Shown here one piece after another: positions 8,577 to 16,585 of a stretch of DNA of 64,000 nucleotides (positions within the stretch are counted from its first letter, which is position 1; the number at the start of each line of letters is the position of its first letter). Below the pieces are notes generated by a model, which saw nothing but the letters and a program-made list of their open reading frames with translations, made no database searches and was not told where the DNA came from. The stretch is from contig NZ_CP075715.1 of assembly GCF_024584805.1 (NCBI RefSeq), positions 5,324,526 through 5,388,525 of the forward strand. Reading direction: 5' to 3'. The stretch comes from Streptomyces sp. FIT100. GTDB taxonomy: Bacteria; Actinomycetota; Actinomycetes; Streptomycetales; Streptomycetaceae. The translations under genes and the position numbers were made by a program.

Positions 8577-8767
8577 GGTCAGTGCCTCCCGCGTCCCCAG
8601 TCTCGCGTCCAGTGACTGCTTCGTCTCGCTTGGTGCGATTATGCACTTACCAGTGGCGGTCGCCCGCAAACGTGCGCGGCTCGATCGCCTGCGCGTCGCC
8701 TGTGCGTCGCCTGTGTACGGCCTGCGCATTGCTCACGCGGCGCGCACGCGTCGCCCGCGGCGCCGTC

Positions 8768-9778
8768 TCAGTCGCCCTCGCGCCGCTCGCGGGTGGCCAG
8801 CAGTCGTCTCAGTGAGTAGAGACGCGCCGGATCGGCGTTTCCCTGAGCCACGTACTCGTCCAGCGCGCAGTCCGGCTCGTCGTGCGAGCAGGCGCGCGGA
8901 CAGCCCTCCGTGCCCGGTTCGAGATCGGGGAAGGCGTGAATGACCCGGGACGGGTCGACGTGGTGCAGCCCGAACGAGCGCACGCCCGGGGTGTCGATCA
9001 CCCAGCCGTCGTCGCCCGCGAGGGGCAGCGCGAGCGCCGAGGTGGTGGTGTGCCTGCCGCGGCCCGTGACCGCGTTCACGACGCCCGTGCTGCGCCACCG
9101 GTCCTTCGGGACAAGGGCGTTGACCAGGGTCGTCTTGCCGACGCCCGAGTGGCCGACGAACGCGGTGGTCCGGCCCTTGAGGTGTTCGAAGACCCGGTCG
9201 GCCGCGACGCCGCCCACGAACTCGTCGCGGGTGGTGACGACATGGGGGATGCCGAGCGCGCCGTAGAGCTCCAGCAGCTTCTCCGCGGGGGCCAGATCGG
9301 ACTTGGTCAGCACAAGCAGCGGCTCGAGACCGCCGGCGTAGGCCGCGACGAGACAGCGGTCGATCAGCCGGGGCCGCGGCTCGGGGTCGGCGAGGGCAGT
9401 GACGATGGCCAGCTGGTCGGCGTTGGCGACGACGACGCGCTCGTAGGGGTCGTCGTCGTCGGCCGTGCGCCGCAGGACCGACGACCGCTCCTCGATGCGG
9501 ACGATACGGGCGAGCGTGTCCTTCTTGCCGGAGAGGTCACCGACCAGGCTGACCCGGTCGCCGACGACGGCCGCCTTGCGGCCAAGTTCGCGGGCCTTCA
9601 TCGCCATGACGGTGCGGTCGTCGACGAGGCAGGTGAGCCTGCCCCGGTCGACGGTGAGGACCATCCCCTCCGCCGCGTCCTCGTGCTTCGGGCGGATGTT
9701 CGTACGGGGGCGGTTGCCCTTGCGGTTGGGGCGGACCCTGACGTCGTCCTCGTCCGTGTGCTTGCCGTAGCGGCGCAT
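8768..9778 (-). CDS. rsgA: Ribosome small-subunit-dependent GTPase RsgA
   Basis: A 336-residue circularly permuted GTPase acting late in 30S maturation. Order of elements: OB-fold (residues 38-100), G4 LTKSD (157-161), G1 GHSGVGKTT (209-217), G3 DTPGVRSFG (about 249), then the zinc cluster CPRACSHDEPDC (about 283-295). All catalytic motifs are intact. ATG 9778 (MRRYGKHTDEDD) is chosen because the longer open frame lacks family similarity. It lies 16 bp downstream of aroA in the same direction, so the two are probably co-transcribed. Confidence 0.93.
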   Translation of the reverse strand: MRRYGKHTDEDDVRVRPNRKGNRPRTNIRPKHEDAAEGMVLTVDRGRLTCLVDDRTVMAMKARELGRKAAVVGDRVSLVGDLSGKKDTLARIVRIEERSSVLRRTADDDDPYERVVVANADQLAIVTALADPEPRPRLIDRCLVAAYAGGLEPLLVLTKSDLAPAEKLLELYGALGIPHVVTTRDEFVGGVAADRVFEHLKGRTTAFVGHSGVGKTTLVNALVPKDRWRSTGVVNAVTGRGRHTTTSALALPLAGDDGWVIDTPGVRSFGLHHVDPSRVIHAFPDLEPGTEGCPRACSHDEPDCALDEYVAQGNADPARLYSLRRLLATRERREGD

Positions 9779-9794
9779 CTCGTGCCGTCCCCGC

Positions 9795-11144
9795 TCAGTT
9801 GCCCGCGAGCATGTCGGTCCACATCCTCGGGAAGTCGGGCAGGGTCTTGGCCGTCGTCGCCACGTTCTCGATCTCGACACCCTCGACGGCGAGACCGATG
9901 ATCGAGCCGGCCGTCGCCATGCGGTGGTCGTCGTACGTGTGGAACACCCCGCCGTGCAGCGGGCGGGGCCGGATGTGCAGACCGTCCTCGGTCTCGGTCA
10001 CATCGCCGCCGAGTTCGTTGATCTCCTTGGTGAGCGCGGCCAGCCGGTCCGTCTCGTGGAGGCGCAGATGGGCGACGCCGCGCAGCGTCGAGGGGGAGTC
10101 GGCGAGGGCGGCGACCGCCGCGATGCCCGGGGTCAGCTCGCCGACCTCGCCCAGGTCGACGTCGATGCCGTGGATCCGGCCCGTGCCCGTGAAGGTCAGT
10201 CCGGCGTCCGTGAGCTCGCAGGAACCGCCCATCTCGGTGAAGATCCCGCGCAGTGCGTCACCGGGCTGGGTGGTGCGCTCGGGCCAGTCGGGGACCGTGA
10301 CCCGGCCGCCCGTCACCAGCGCGGCCGCGAGGAACGGCTGGGCGTTGGACAGGTCCGGCTCGACGGTCAGGTCGCGGCCGAGCAGGGCGCCGCTGCGCAC
10401 CCGCCACACGTTCGGCTCGCCGCCCGTCTCCGGCTCGTCGACCTGCGCGCCGACCGTGCGGAGCATGTCGACGGTCATCCGGATGTGCGGCATCGACGGC
10501 AGCGTCGAGCCCACATGCCGCACCTCCACGCCCTGGTTGAAGCGCGGTGCCGAGAGCAGCAGGGCGGAGACGAACTGCGACGAGGATGAGGCGTCGATCT
10601 CCACCGGGCCGCCGTCCAGCGCCCCGCCGCCGTGCACGGTCATCGGGAGGGCGCCCCGGCTGTCGTCGTCGATCCGGGCGCCCAGCGCACGCAGCGCGTC
10701 GATCACAGCGCCGAGCGGACGCTCGTACGAGCGGGGGTCGCCGTCGAAGCGGACGGGGCCGTCGGCGAGGGCGGCGACCGGCGGCAGGAAGCGCATCACC
10801 GTGCCGGCGTTGCCGACGTCGACCGTGGCGGGGCCGTGCAGCCCGGCCGGGATGATCCGCCATGCCTCGCCGCTGTCGGGGCCGCCGGTGGCGGTGGAGC
10901 TGGAGGAGACCTGCTCCTCGATGCCGACGCCCATGGCCCGCAGCGCCTCGGCCATCAGCACCGTGTCCCGGGAGCGCAGCGGGCGGCGCAGCCAGCCCGG
11001 CTCGGCGGCCAGCGCCGCGAGGACCAGCGCGCGGTTCGTGACCGACTTGGATCCGGGCACGGTGACCGTCGCGTCGACGGGCCCGCTCGCATGAGGGGCG
11101 GGCCAGAGGTCAGGGTGCTCGGGGTGCACGGGGGTGTCGGTCAT
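9795..11144 (-). CDS. aroA: 3-phosphoshikimate 1-carboxyvinyltransferase (EPSP synthase)
   Basis: A 449-residue enzyme of the shikimate pathway that condenses shikimate-3-phosphate with PEP. Visible signatures are PGSKSVTNRALVLAALA (PEP/S3P binding), GNAGTVMRFLPP and the C-terminal LRLHETDRLAAL, with DDHRMATAGSI near the end. The glyphosate-contact region GNAGTVMR differs from class II enzymes. ATG 11144 begins MTDTPVHPEHPDLW. The frame is open far upstream by GC bias only. Downstream is rsgA after 16 bp; the M50 gene precedes by 47 bp. Confidence 0.95.
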   Translation of the reverse strand: MTDTPVHPEHPDLWPAPHASGPVDATVTVPGSKSVTNRALVLAALAAEPGWLRRPLRSRDTVLMAEALRAMGVGIEEQVSSSSTATGGPDSGEAWRIIPAGLHGPATVDVGNAGTVMRFLPPVAALADGPVRFDGDPRSYERPLGAVIDALRALGARIDDDSRGALPMTVHGGGALDGGPVEIDASSSSQFVSALLLSAPRFNQGVEVRHVGSTLPSMPHIRMTVDMLRTVGAQVDEPETGGEPNVWRVRSGALLGRDLTVEPDLSNAQPFLAAALVTGGRVTVPDWPERTTQPGDALRGIFTEMGGSCELTDAGLTFTGTGRIHGIDVDLGEVGELTPGIAAVAALADSPSTLRGVAHLRLHETDRLAALTKEINELGGDVTETEDGLHIRPRPLHGGVFHTYDDHRMATAGSIIGLAVEGVEIENVATTAKTLPDFPRMWTDMLAGN

Positions 11145-11191
11145 GGCCCTTACTTTAGTGGCCCGGGGCAGCCAGGGCCGATCCCCGGCGG

Positions 11192-11884
11192 TCACAGACC
11201 GAGCAGCCAGCGGCCGCCCCCGATCAGCGAGCACAGCGACACGGCATGGAAGAGGAAGAACCACATCGCGGCAGGCACGTGCGTCAGCCGCGCCAGCTGG
11301 TCGGCGTCCGAGTCGGGCGCCCCTCCGCGGCGCCGCTTGGCCTGGAGCTCGAAGGCCGGGCGTACGCCGCCGAGCAGCAGGAACCACACCGCCGCGTAGG
11401 CGAAAGCCGCCTGTACGGCCGGCTCGGTCAGCCACGACACCAGCAGGAACGCCGTGCCCGTGAGGATCACGGTGAGCGCCCCGTACGCGTTGCGGATCAT
11501 CACGAGCATCGCGACCAGCAGGGCCGTCGCCACCCACAGCAGCAGCGTGATGCGGTGGTCCGCGAGCAGCCAGGCGCCGCCGAGGCCGAGCAGCGGCGGG
11601 GCCGTGTAGCCCGCGGCCGCGGTGAGGATCATGCCGAGGCCGGTCGGCCTGCCGCGGCTGACGGTGAGGCCGCTGGTGTCGGAGTGCAGCCGGATGCCCT
11701 GCAACTGCCGGCCGGTGACCAGGGCGATCAGCCCGTGGCCGCCCTCGTGGGCGATGGTGATCGCGTTGCGGGACAGCCGCCATATCGCGTGCGGGACGAC
11801 CGCGACGAGCGCGAGCGCGGCCGTGCCGGCGACCAGCCACAGCTCGGGCGCGGGCTGGGTGCCGAAGACTTCGGGTGTGGCCAT
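11192..11884 (-). CDS. M50-type membrane metalloprotease
   Basis: A 230-residue integral membrane protein with about five hydrophobic segments. The zinc motif HEGGH (residues 46-50) sits inside a hydrophobic helix, as in site-2-protease-like M50 enzymes. A later acidic stretch, DSDADQL, may supply the third ligand. Such proteins cleave membrane-embedded substrates, but the target is unknown. It is the first gene of a probable M50-aroA-rsgA run and is divergent from the SRAP gene, with 49 bp between starts. Confidence 0.75.
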   Translation of the reverse strand: MATPEVFGTQPAPELWLVAGTAALALVAVVPHAIWRLSRNAITIAHEGGHGLIALVTGRQLQGIRLHSDTSGLTVSRGRPTGLGMILTAAAGYTAPPLLGLGGAWLLADHRITLLLWVATALLVAMLVMIRNAYGALTVILTGTAFLLVSWLTEPAVQAAFAYAAVWFLLLGGVRPAFELQAKRRRGGAPDSDADQLARLTHVPAAMWFFLFHAVSLCSLIGGGRWLLGL

Positions 11885-11933
11885 GTCCGGGGTGGCTCCT
11901 CGGGAGGGTCGGGGTCGTGGCAGTGTGGCACTT

Positions 11934-12749
11934 ATGTGCGGACGGTATGCAGCGAGTCGCAGGCCCGAGGACCTGACCGGACTGTTCCATGTCGAGAAGT
12001 GGGAGCCCGCGGAGACCCTGGCCCCCGACTGGAACGTGGCCCCGACGAAGGAGGTCTACGCGGTACTCGAACGTCCTCTGAAGGACGCGGATGACCGCAG
12101 TCCGGTTCGTCAGCTGCGGAAACTCAGGTGGGGACTCGTCCCGTCCTTCGCCAAGACGCCCGAGGGCGCGGCCCGGATGATCAACGCCCGCGCGGAGACC
12201 GTCCACGAGAAGCCCTCGTTCCGCAAGCCCTTCCTCGCCCGCCGCTGCATCCTGCCCGCCGACGGCTACTACGAGTGGGTCACCGGCTCCGACGAGCGGC
12301 AGCTGGAGGTGGAGGGGAAGAGGAAGCGGCCCCGCAAGCAGCCGTACTTCGTCACCCCGGCCGACGGCTCGGTCTTCGCGATGGCGGGGCTCTACGAGTT
12401 CTGGCGCGACAGGACGCTGCCCGCGGACCACCCGCAGTCCTGGTGGGTCACCTGCTCGGTGATCACCACGGAGGCGGAGACGAGCCCGCTCGCCGTCGCG
12501 CCCGCCGACGGCCCGCACACCCTGTCCGACATCCATCCGCGGATGCCGCTGATGCTGACGGAGGACCGCTGGGACGCCTGGCTCGACCCGGCCCGTACGG
12601 ACCCCGACGAGGTGAGGGCGCTGCTCGCGCCGCCGCCGCCCGGTCTGATGCGGGCGTACCCGGTGGCCACCGCGGTCTCCAACGTCCGCAACAACGGGCC
12701 GGAGCTGGTGGAGGAGCTGGAGGCCCCCGAGGTGGGCACGCTGTTCTGA
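11934..12749 (+). CDS. SRAP/HMCES-family abasic-site crosslinking protein (YedK-like)
   Basis: A 271-residue SOS-response-associated peptidase-fold protein. After Met removal the N-terminus is Cys2 (MCGRYAASR), the residue that forms a thiazolidine crosslink to abasic sites in single-stranded DNA. NARAETVHEKPSFR and the DIHPRMP histidine complete the active site; DGYYEW is also conserved. The protein shields AP sites from error-prone processing. ATG 11934 is fixed by the need for Cys at position 2. A lysine/arginine insert (EGKRKRPRKQ) follows residue 120. Confidence 0.92.
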   Translation: MCGRYAASRRPEDLTGLFHVEKWEPAETLAPDWNVAPTKEVYAVLERPLKDADDRSPVRQLRKLRWGLVPSFAKTPEGAARMINARAETVHEKPSFRKPFLARRCILPADGYYEWVTGSDERQLEVEGKRKRPRKQPYFVTPADGSVFAMAGLYEFWRDRTLPADHPQSWWVTCSVITTEAETSPLAVAPADGPHTLSDIHPRMPLMLTEDRWDAWLDPARTDPDEVRALLAPPPPGLMRAYPVATAVSNVRNNGPELVEELEAPEVGTLF

Positions 12750-12789
12750 CGCCTGCGCCGTTTCCTCCCGCACGTCGCATGCCTGCGGC

Positions 12790-12890
12790 ACCGTGCTGCG
12801 CACCCCCGGCACCCCCCGGCCCCCCGGCCCCCCCCGGCGTCCCCGGCGTCCCCGGCCCCCCGGCATCCTCGGCACTCCCGGCTCCTGCGG
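12790..12890. repeat. C-rich low-complexity tract
   Basis: This intergenic stretch is built of degenerate CCCCGGC/CCCCGGCGT units with runs of up to nine C. It holds no convincing gene and may be prone to slippage. Confidence 0.7.
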
Positions 12891-12941
12891 TGCCTCCGGC
12901 ACGTCCGCCGCTCGCGCTGTGCAGGGTGTGACACTGCTGAT

Positions 12942-13577
12942 GTGACAGAGAGCGAGATCGTCGAGACCCCCGCGGGTGACGCCCGCATCACCTGGCACCC
13001 CGCGACCGGCCGGGCCCGGCTCGTGCTGGCCGTCAGCCATGGCGCGGGCGGCGGCATCCACGCCCGCGACCTCCAGGCCCTCGCCGCCGAGCTGCCCGCC
13101 GCGGGGGTGACCGTCGCCCTCGTGGAGCAGCCCTGGCGGGTGGCGGGCAAGCAGGTCGCGCCCGCGCCGAAGACCCTCGACACCGGCTGGCGCGGGCTGT
13201 GGCCCGCACTGGAGAAGAAGGGCCTGCCCGTCGTGGCGGGCGGGCGCAGCGCCGGGGCGCGCGTGGCCTGCCGTACGGCGCGCGAGCTGGGCGCCCGCGC
13301 CGTGCTCGCCCTGAGCTTCCCGCTCCACCCGCCGGGCCGGCCCGAGAAGTCCCGGGCGGACGAACTGCTCGGCGCCGGGGTGCCCGTCCTCGTCGTCCAG
13401 GGAGGCAACGACCCCTTCGGGAAGCCGGAGGAGTTCCCCGACGGCGCGTACGAGCTGATCGAGGTGGACGCCGCCGATCACGGACTCTCCGTGCCCAAGC
13501 GGGCGGCGCTGACCCAGGAGGAGGCGCTGGCCGCGGTCGTCGGGGGCGTACGGAAGTGGATCACGTCCCTGTGCTGA
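12942..13577 (+). CDS. Alpha/beta hydrolase (TEX30/KANL3-like)
   Basis: A 211-residue compact alpha/beta hydrolase. The oxyanion/N-terminal loop is SHGAGGGIHARDL, the nucleophile elbow is GGRSAGARVA (Ser in GxSxG), an Asp follows in VQGGNDPFG, and the His is in AADHGLSV. These complete a Ser-Asp-His triad. Similar short proteins are annotated as dienelactone-hydrolase-like, but the natural substrate is unknown. GTG 12942 is the start. The stop lies inside the first copy of a 30-bp tandem repeat. Confidence 0.78.
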   Translation: MTESEIVETPAGDARITWHPATGRARLVLAVSHGAGGGIHARDLQALAAELPAAGVTVALVEQPWRVAGKQVAPAPKTLDTGWRGLWPALEKKGLPVVAGGRSAGARVACRTARELGARAVLALSFPLHPPGRPEKSRADELLGAGVPVLVVQGGNDPFGKPEEFPDGAYELIEVDAADHGLSVPKRAALTQEEALAAVVGGVRKWITSLC

Positions 13578-13690
13578 CTGCCCTCCGCGGGACAGCGCCT
13601 CTGCTGACTGCCCTCCGCGGGACAGCGCCTCTGCGGGCTGCCCTCCGCGGGGCAGTGCCTCTGCGGACGGCCCTCTGCGGGACAGCCCTG
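13572..13690. repeat. 30-bp tandem repeat, about four copies
   Basis: Units begin at 13581, 13611, 13641 and 13671, with a partial unit from 13572. The consensus start is CCCTCCGCGGGACAGCGCC. The unit period is exactly 30 bp and copies drift by a few bases. Each copy can fold (for example CTGCCC/GGGCAG around 13638-13655), so the array may also act as a terminator for the hydrolase gene. Confidence 0.85.
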
Positions 13691-13720
13691 TGCGCATGGC
13701 CCCTACGCGCATAGCCCCCT

Positions 13721-13748
13721 GGGAATAGCGGACCGGCGGATCGCTGTT
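13721..13748 (+). promoter_or_regulatory. Sigma-R type promoter of sigR
   Basis: GGGAAT (13721-13726) and GTT (13746-13748) are separated by 19 bp, matching the known GGGAAT-N18/19-GTT consensus of sigma-R promoters. It supports autoregulation of the sigR-rsrA operon, as in S. coelicolor. Confidence 0.75.
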
Positions 13749-13986
13749 GTGCCGGACGTCAGCACAGCAGGAGTGTGGAGAGGAAGTCCGTCGCATGGGT
13801 TCGACCATCTGCCCCAGCCGCTCGCGCGCCTCCGATCTGGTGGGGATGGCCCCGGCCGGAGACTGGGGGAGGACGGTCCTTCCCGCGGCCAGGACCGGCG
13901 CCCTTGGGGCGGCGGGCGGAGCGGTTGGTCGTCTATCCTCCGATTCGAGCGGGTCCGGTCTCGGTCCCGCCCCAGCGTTGGAGGAG

Positions 13987-14637
13987 GTGGGTCCGGTCAC
14001 TGGGACCGACGACGGCCGCACGACCGAAGAAACGGCCGCCGAGCGCAACGCACGATTCGAGCGGGACGCCCTCGGCTACCTCGACCAGATGTACTCGGCC
14101 GCGCTGCGCATGACGCGCAACCCGGCGGACGCCGAGGATCTCGTACAGGAGACGTACGCGAAGGCGTACGGGTCCTTCCACCAGTTCCGGGAGGGCACCA
14201 ACCTCAAGGCCTGGATGTACCGCATCCTCACCAACACCTTCATCAACTCGTACCGCAAGAAGCAGCGCGAGCCGCAGCGCAGCGCCGCCGAGGAGATCGA
14301 GGACTGGCAGCTCGCGCGCGCCGAGTCGCACATGTCGACGGGCCTGCGCTCCGCCGAGTCCCAGGCGCTCGACCACCTGCCGGACTCCGATGTCAAGGAA
14401 GCCCTCCAGGCGATCCCGGAGGAATTCCGCATTGCGGTCTATCTCGCGGATGTAGAGGGCTTTGCCTACAAGGAGATCGCGGACATCATGGGAACTCCCA
14501 TCGGTACGGTGATGTCCCGACTGCACCGGGGCCGCCGCCAGTTGCGCGGAATGCTGGAGGACTACGCCCGTGACCGCGGGCTGGTTCCCGCAGGCGCCGG
14601 GGAGTCGACGAACGATCGGAAAGGCTCGGGCTCATGA
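13987..14637 (+). CDS. sigR: ECF sigma factor SigR (thiol-oxidative stress)
   Basis: A 216-residue ECF sigma factor. Region 2 includes MYSAALRMTRNPADAEDLVQ and region 4 includes EEFRIAVYLADVEGFAYKEI followed by a helix-turn-helix (GTPIGTVMSRLHRGRR). It directs the response to disulfide stress and is held by RsrA. GTG 13987 follows GAGGAG closely. The frame remains open upstream; ATG 13795 with GAGAGGAAG before it would add 64 residues. An extended unstable isoform (sigma-R prime) is known in S. coelicolor, so both starts may be used. The stop overlaps the rsrA start (ATGA). Confidence 0.95.
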   Translation: MGPVTGTDDGRTTEETAAERNARFERDALGYLDQMYSAALRMTRNPADAEDLVQETYAKAYGSFHQFREGTNLKAWMYRILTNTFINSYRKKQREPQRSAAEEIEDWQLARAESHMSTGLRSAESQALDHLPDSDVKEALQAIPEEFRIAVYLADVEGFAYKEIADIMGTPIGTVMSRLHRGRRQLRGMLEDYARDRGLVPAGAGESTNDRKGSGS

Positions 14638-14951
14638 GCTGCGGAGAGCCGCACGAGACGGATTGCGAAGAGGTTCTCGACCATCTCTACGAGTTCCTCG
14701 ACCGTGAGATGCCCGATGCCGACTGCACCAAGTTCGAGACGCACTTCGAGGAGTGCTCGCCGTGCCTGGAGAAGTACGGTCTGGAGCAGGCAGTGAAGAA
14801 GCTCGTCAAGCGCTGCTGCGGCCATGACGACGTGCCCGTGGACCTGCGGGCCAAGGTCATGGGCCGGATCGAGCTGATCAGGTCGGGCCAGGCGGTGCCG
14901 GACCACGATGTGACGGCGGCCGGGGCGGACGTGCCGAGCGCGGCGGAGTAG
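14634..14951 (+). CDS. rsrA: Zinc redox anti-sigma factor RsrA
   Basis: A 105-residue ZAS-family anti-sigma factor that binds SigR when reduced and releases it on disulfide formation. All functional residues are in the numbering known for RsrA: C3, H7, C11, C31, H37, C41, C44 and C61-C62. The core motif HFEECSPC is intact. Translation is coupled to sigR by a 4-base ATGA overlap, which helps keep the two proteins in stoichiometric balance. A strong hairpin follows. Confidence 0.97.
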   Translation: MSCGEPHETDCEEVLDHLYEFLDREMPDADCTKFETHFEECSPCLEKYGLEQAVKKLVKRCCGHDDVPVDLRAKVMGRIELIRSGQAVPDHDVTAAGADVPSAAE

Positions 14952-14974
14952 GCCGGCCGCATGGCGACGTGACG

Positions 14975-15000
14975 AGGGGCGCACCGAAAGGTGCGCCCCT
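14975..15000 (+). terminator. sigR-rsrA operon terminator
   Basis: A perfect 11-bp stem (14975-14985 with 14990-15000) with a GAAA tetraloop, 23 bases after the rsrA stop. Confidence 0.85.
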
Positions 15001-15130
15001 CACGCGTGTCACCCGATGGTGCTAATCGGTCGTATCCGGCCGCCCTGGATCATCCAACTCGCTAGCCTGACCCTCTATTTGAGAGTTGTACGGAGCTGTT
15101 CGGGGGCGGCCGAGGAAGGGCTGACGGCGG

Positions 15131-16585
15131 GTGAGAGGCATTCCGGGCGGGGCACGCGCATTGATTCTCTGCGCCGTGGTGTGCGCCGCTGCGTGCGCGC
15201 TCCCCGCGCTGCTTCCCGGAGCTCGGGTCCCCTGGGGCACGGTCGCCCTGATCGCGGCGGTCTACGCGGTGTGCGAGCTGCCCGCCCGCGGCCCCTTCCT
15301 CGGACGGTTCCTCGGCGGATCCGTGCCGCTGAGCGCCGGCTCCTTCTTCCCCGTACTGCTGGCCGCGGCCCTGCTGCTGCCGCCCGCCGCGGCGGCGCTG
15401 GCCGCGGTGCCGGGCGCGGTCGTCGCCGGGGTCGAGCAGCGCCCGGCGGGCCCCCGGCGGCTCTGGCGGGCCGCGCAGCTCGCCCTCGCCGCCTGGGCCG
15501 CCGCCTGGGCCGCCGTGCGCTGCGGCGGTCTCGGCGCCGCCCCTGACTTTCCGCGGGCGCTGCTGCCGGCCGGGGCGGCCGCGCTGGCGTTCTGCCTGGT
15601 GCTGACCGCGCTGGACGGGGCGATCCTGGCCACGGCCGAACGGCTGCCGCCGCGTGCGGCCTGGGGCGGGCCGCTGTCGCGCTCGCTCGCCCCGCACACC
15701 GCCCACGGGCTGGCCGGGCTGATGATGGCCGTTCTCTGGCGCAGCCCGTACGGGCCGCTGTCCGCGCTGTTCGTCCTGCTGCCGATGTACATCTCGTGCT
15801 GGGTCTTCACCCAGTACCACCGCGAGCAGCACGCCCACCGGTCCACGATCCGCGCCCTCGTCCAGGCCGTCGACATCAAGGACAGGTACACGCGCGGGCA
15901 CAGCGAGCGGGTGGGGCGGGCCTCCGTGCTGATCGCGAGCGAGCTGGGCATGGACGAGGAGCGGCTGGAGGTCCTGCGCTTCGCCGGGATCCTCCACGAC
16001 GTCGGCAAGCTCGGCGTCCCCACGCGCGTGCTGCGCAAGGACGGTCCGCTCACCCCCGAGGAGCGGCGGGTGATCGAGCTCCACCCGGAGTACGGGCACG
16101 AGATGGTGCGCGGCATCGGCTTCCTCGGCGAGGCCAGGGCGGCGATCCTGCACCACCACGAACGGCTCGACGGCAGCGGCTATCCGTACGGTCTCGCCGG
16201 CCGCCAGATCCCCGAGTTCGCCCGCGTCGTCGCCGTCGCCGACGCCTTCGACGCGATGACCTCGACCCGCTCCTACCGGCGGGCACGCCCGGTCGCGACG
16301 GCGGTCGAGGAGCTGAAGCGCTGCTCGGGCACCCAGTTCGACCCCCAGGTGGTGCGCGCTCTCGTCCGGGCCCTGGCCCGCCACGGCTGGCAGAGCGAGG
16401 TCACCGCGGACGAACCCCCGCCGCCGGGCGCACCCCCGTCGCACCGGGGCGCGTCGGGCGTGCCGGCGCCCGCCCCGGCGGACGGCCTCCGTGGTGCGCA
16501 CGAGCCCCGTGTGCCGCGTGTGGCCGAGGCCGTCACCGGGGCGCGGGCCGCACGCGAGGGCATCGGCCGACGGCGGGACGGGTGA
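15131..16585 (+). CDS. Membrane HD-GYP domain phosphohydrolase
   Basis: A 484-residue protein. Residues 1-230 form several transmembrane segments. Residues 240-400 are an HD-GYP-type domain with His257 (TRGHSER), the HD pair 289-290 (ILHDVGKLGVP), His318 (HPEYGHE), HHHERLDGSGYP (341-352) and DAFDAMTS. The DGSGYP motif is the HD-GYP hallmark; many such enzymes degrade c-di-GMP, which controls Streptomyces development. The tail is proline-rich and disordered. GTG 15131 has a weak ribosome site. The stop overlaps the next gene by GTGA. Confidence 0.85.
   Translation: MRGIPGGARALILCAVVCAAACALPALLPGARVPWGTVALIAAVYAVCELPARGPFLGRFLGGSVPLSAGSFFPVLLAAALLLPPAAAALAAVPGAVVAGVEQRPAGPRRLWRAAQLALAAWAAAWAAVRCGGLGAAPDFPRALLPAGAAALAFCLVLTALDGAILATAERLPPRAAWGGPLSRSLAPHTAHGLAGLMMAVLWRSPYGPLSALFVLLPMYISCWVFTQYHREQHAHRSTIRALVQAVDIKDRYTRGHSERVGRASVLIASELGMDEERLEVLRFAGILHDVGKLGVPTRVLRKDGPLTPEERRVIELHPEYGHEMVRGIGFLGEARAAILHHHERLDGSGYPYGLAGRQIPEFARVVAVADAFDAMTSTRSYRRARPVATAVEELKRCSGTQFDPQVVRALVRALARHGWQSEVTADEPPPPGAPPSHRGASGVPAPAPADGLRGAHEPRVPRVAEAVTGARAAREGIGRRRDG

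Noticed and set aside
8577..8660. Guanidine (ykkC or mini-ykkC) riboswitch before the SugE-like gene
   Set aside because: Two ACGC tetranucleotides occur in the leader, but neither sits in a loop of a supported hairpin, so the mini-ykkC pattern is not met.
9795..14048. 1417-residue minus-strand open frame ending in aroA
   Set aside because: Only the last 449 residues match EPSP synthase. The rest crosses four genes on the other strand and reflects GC bias removing stop codons.
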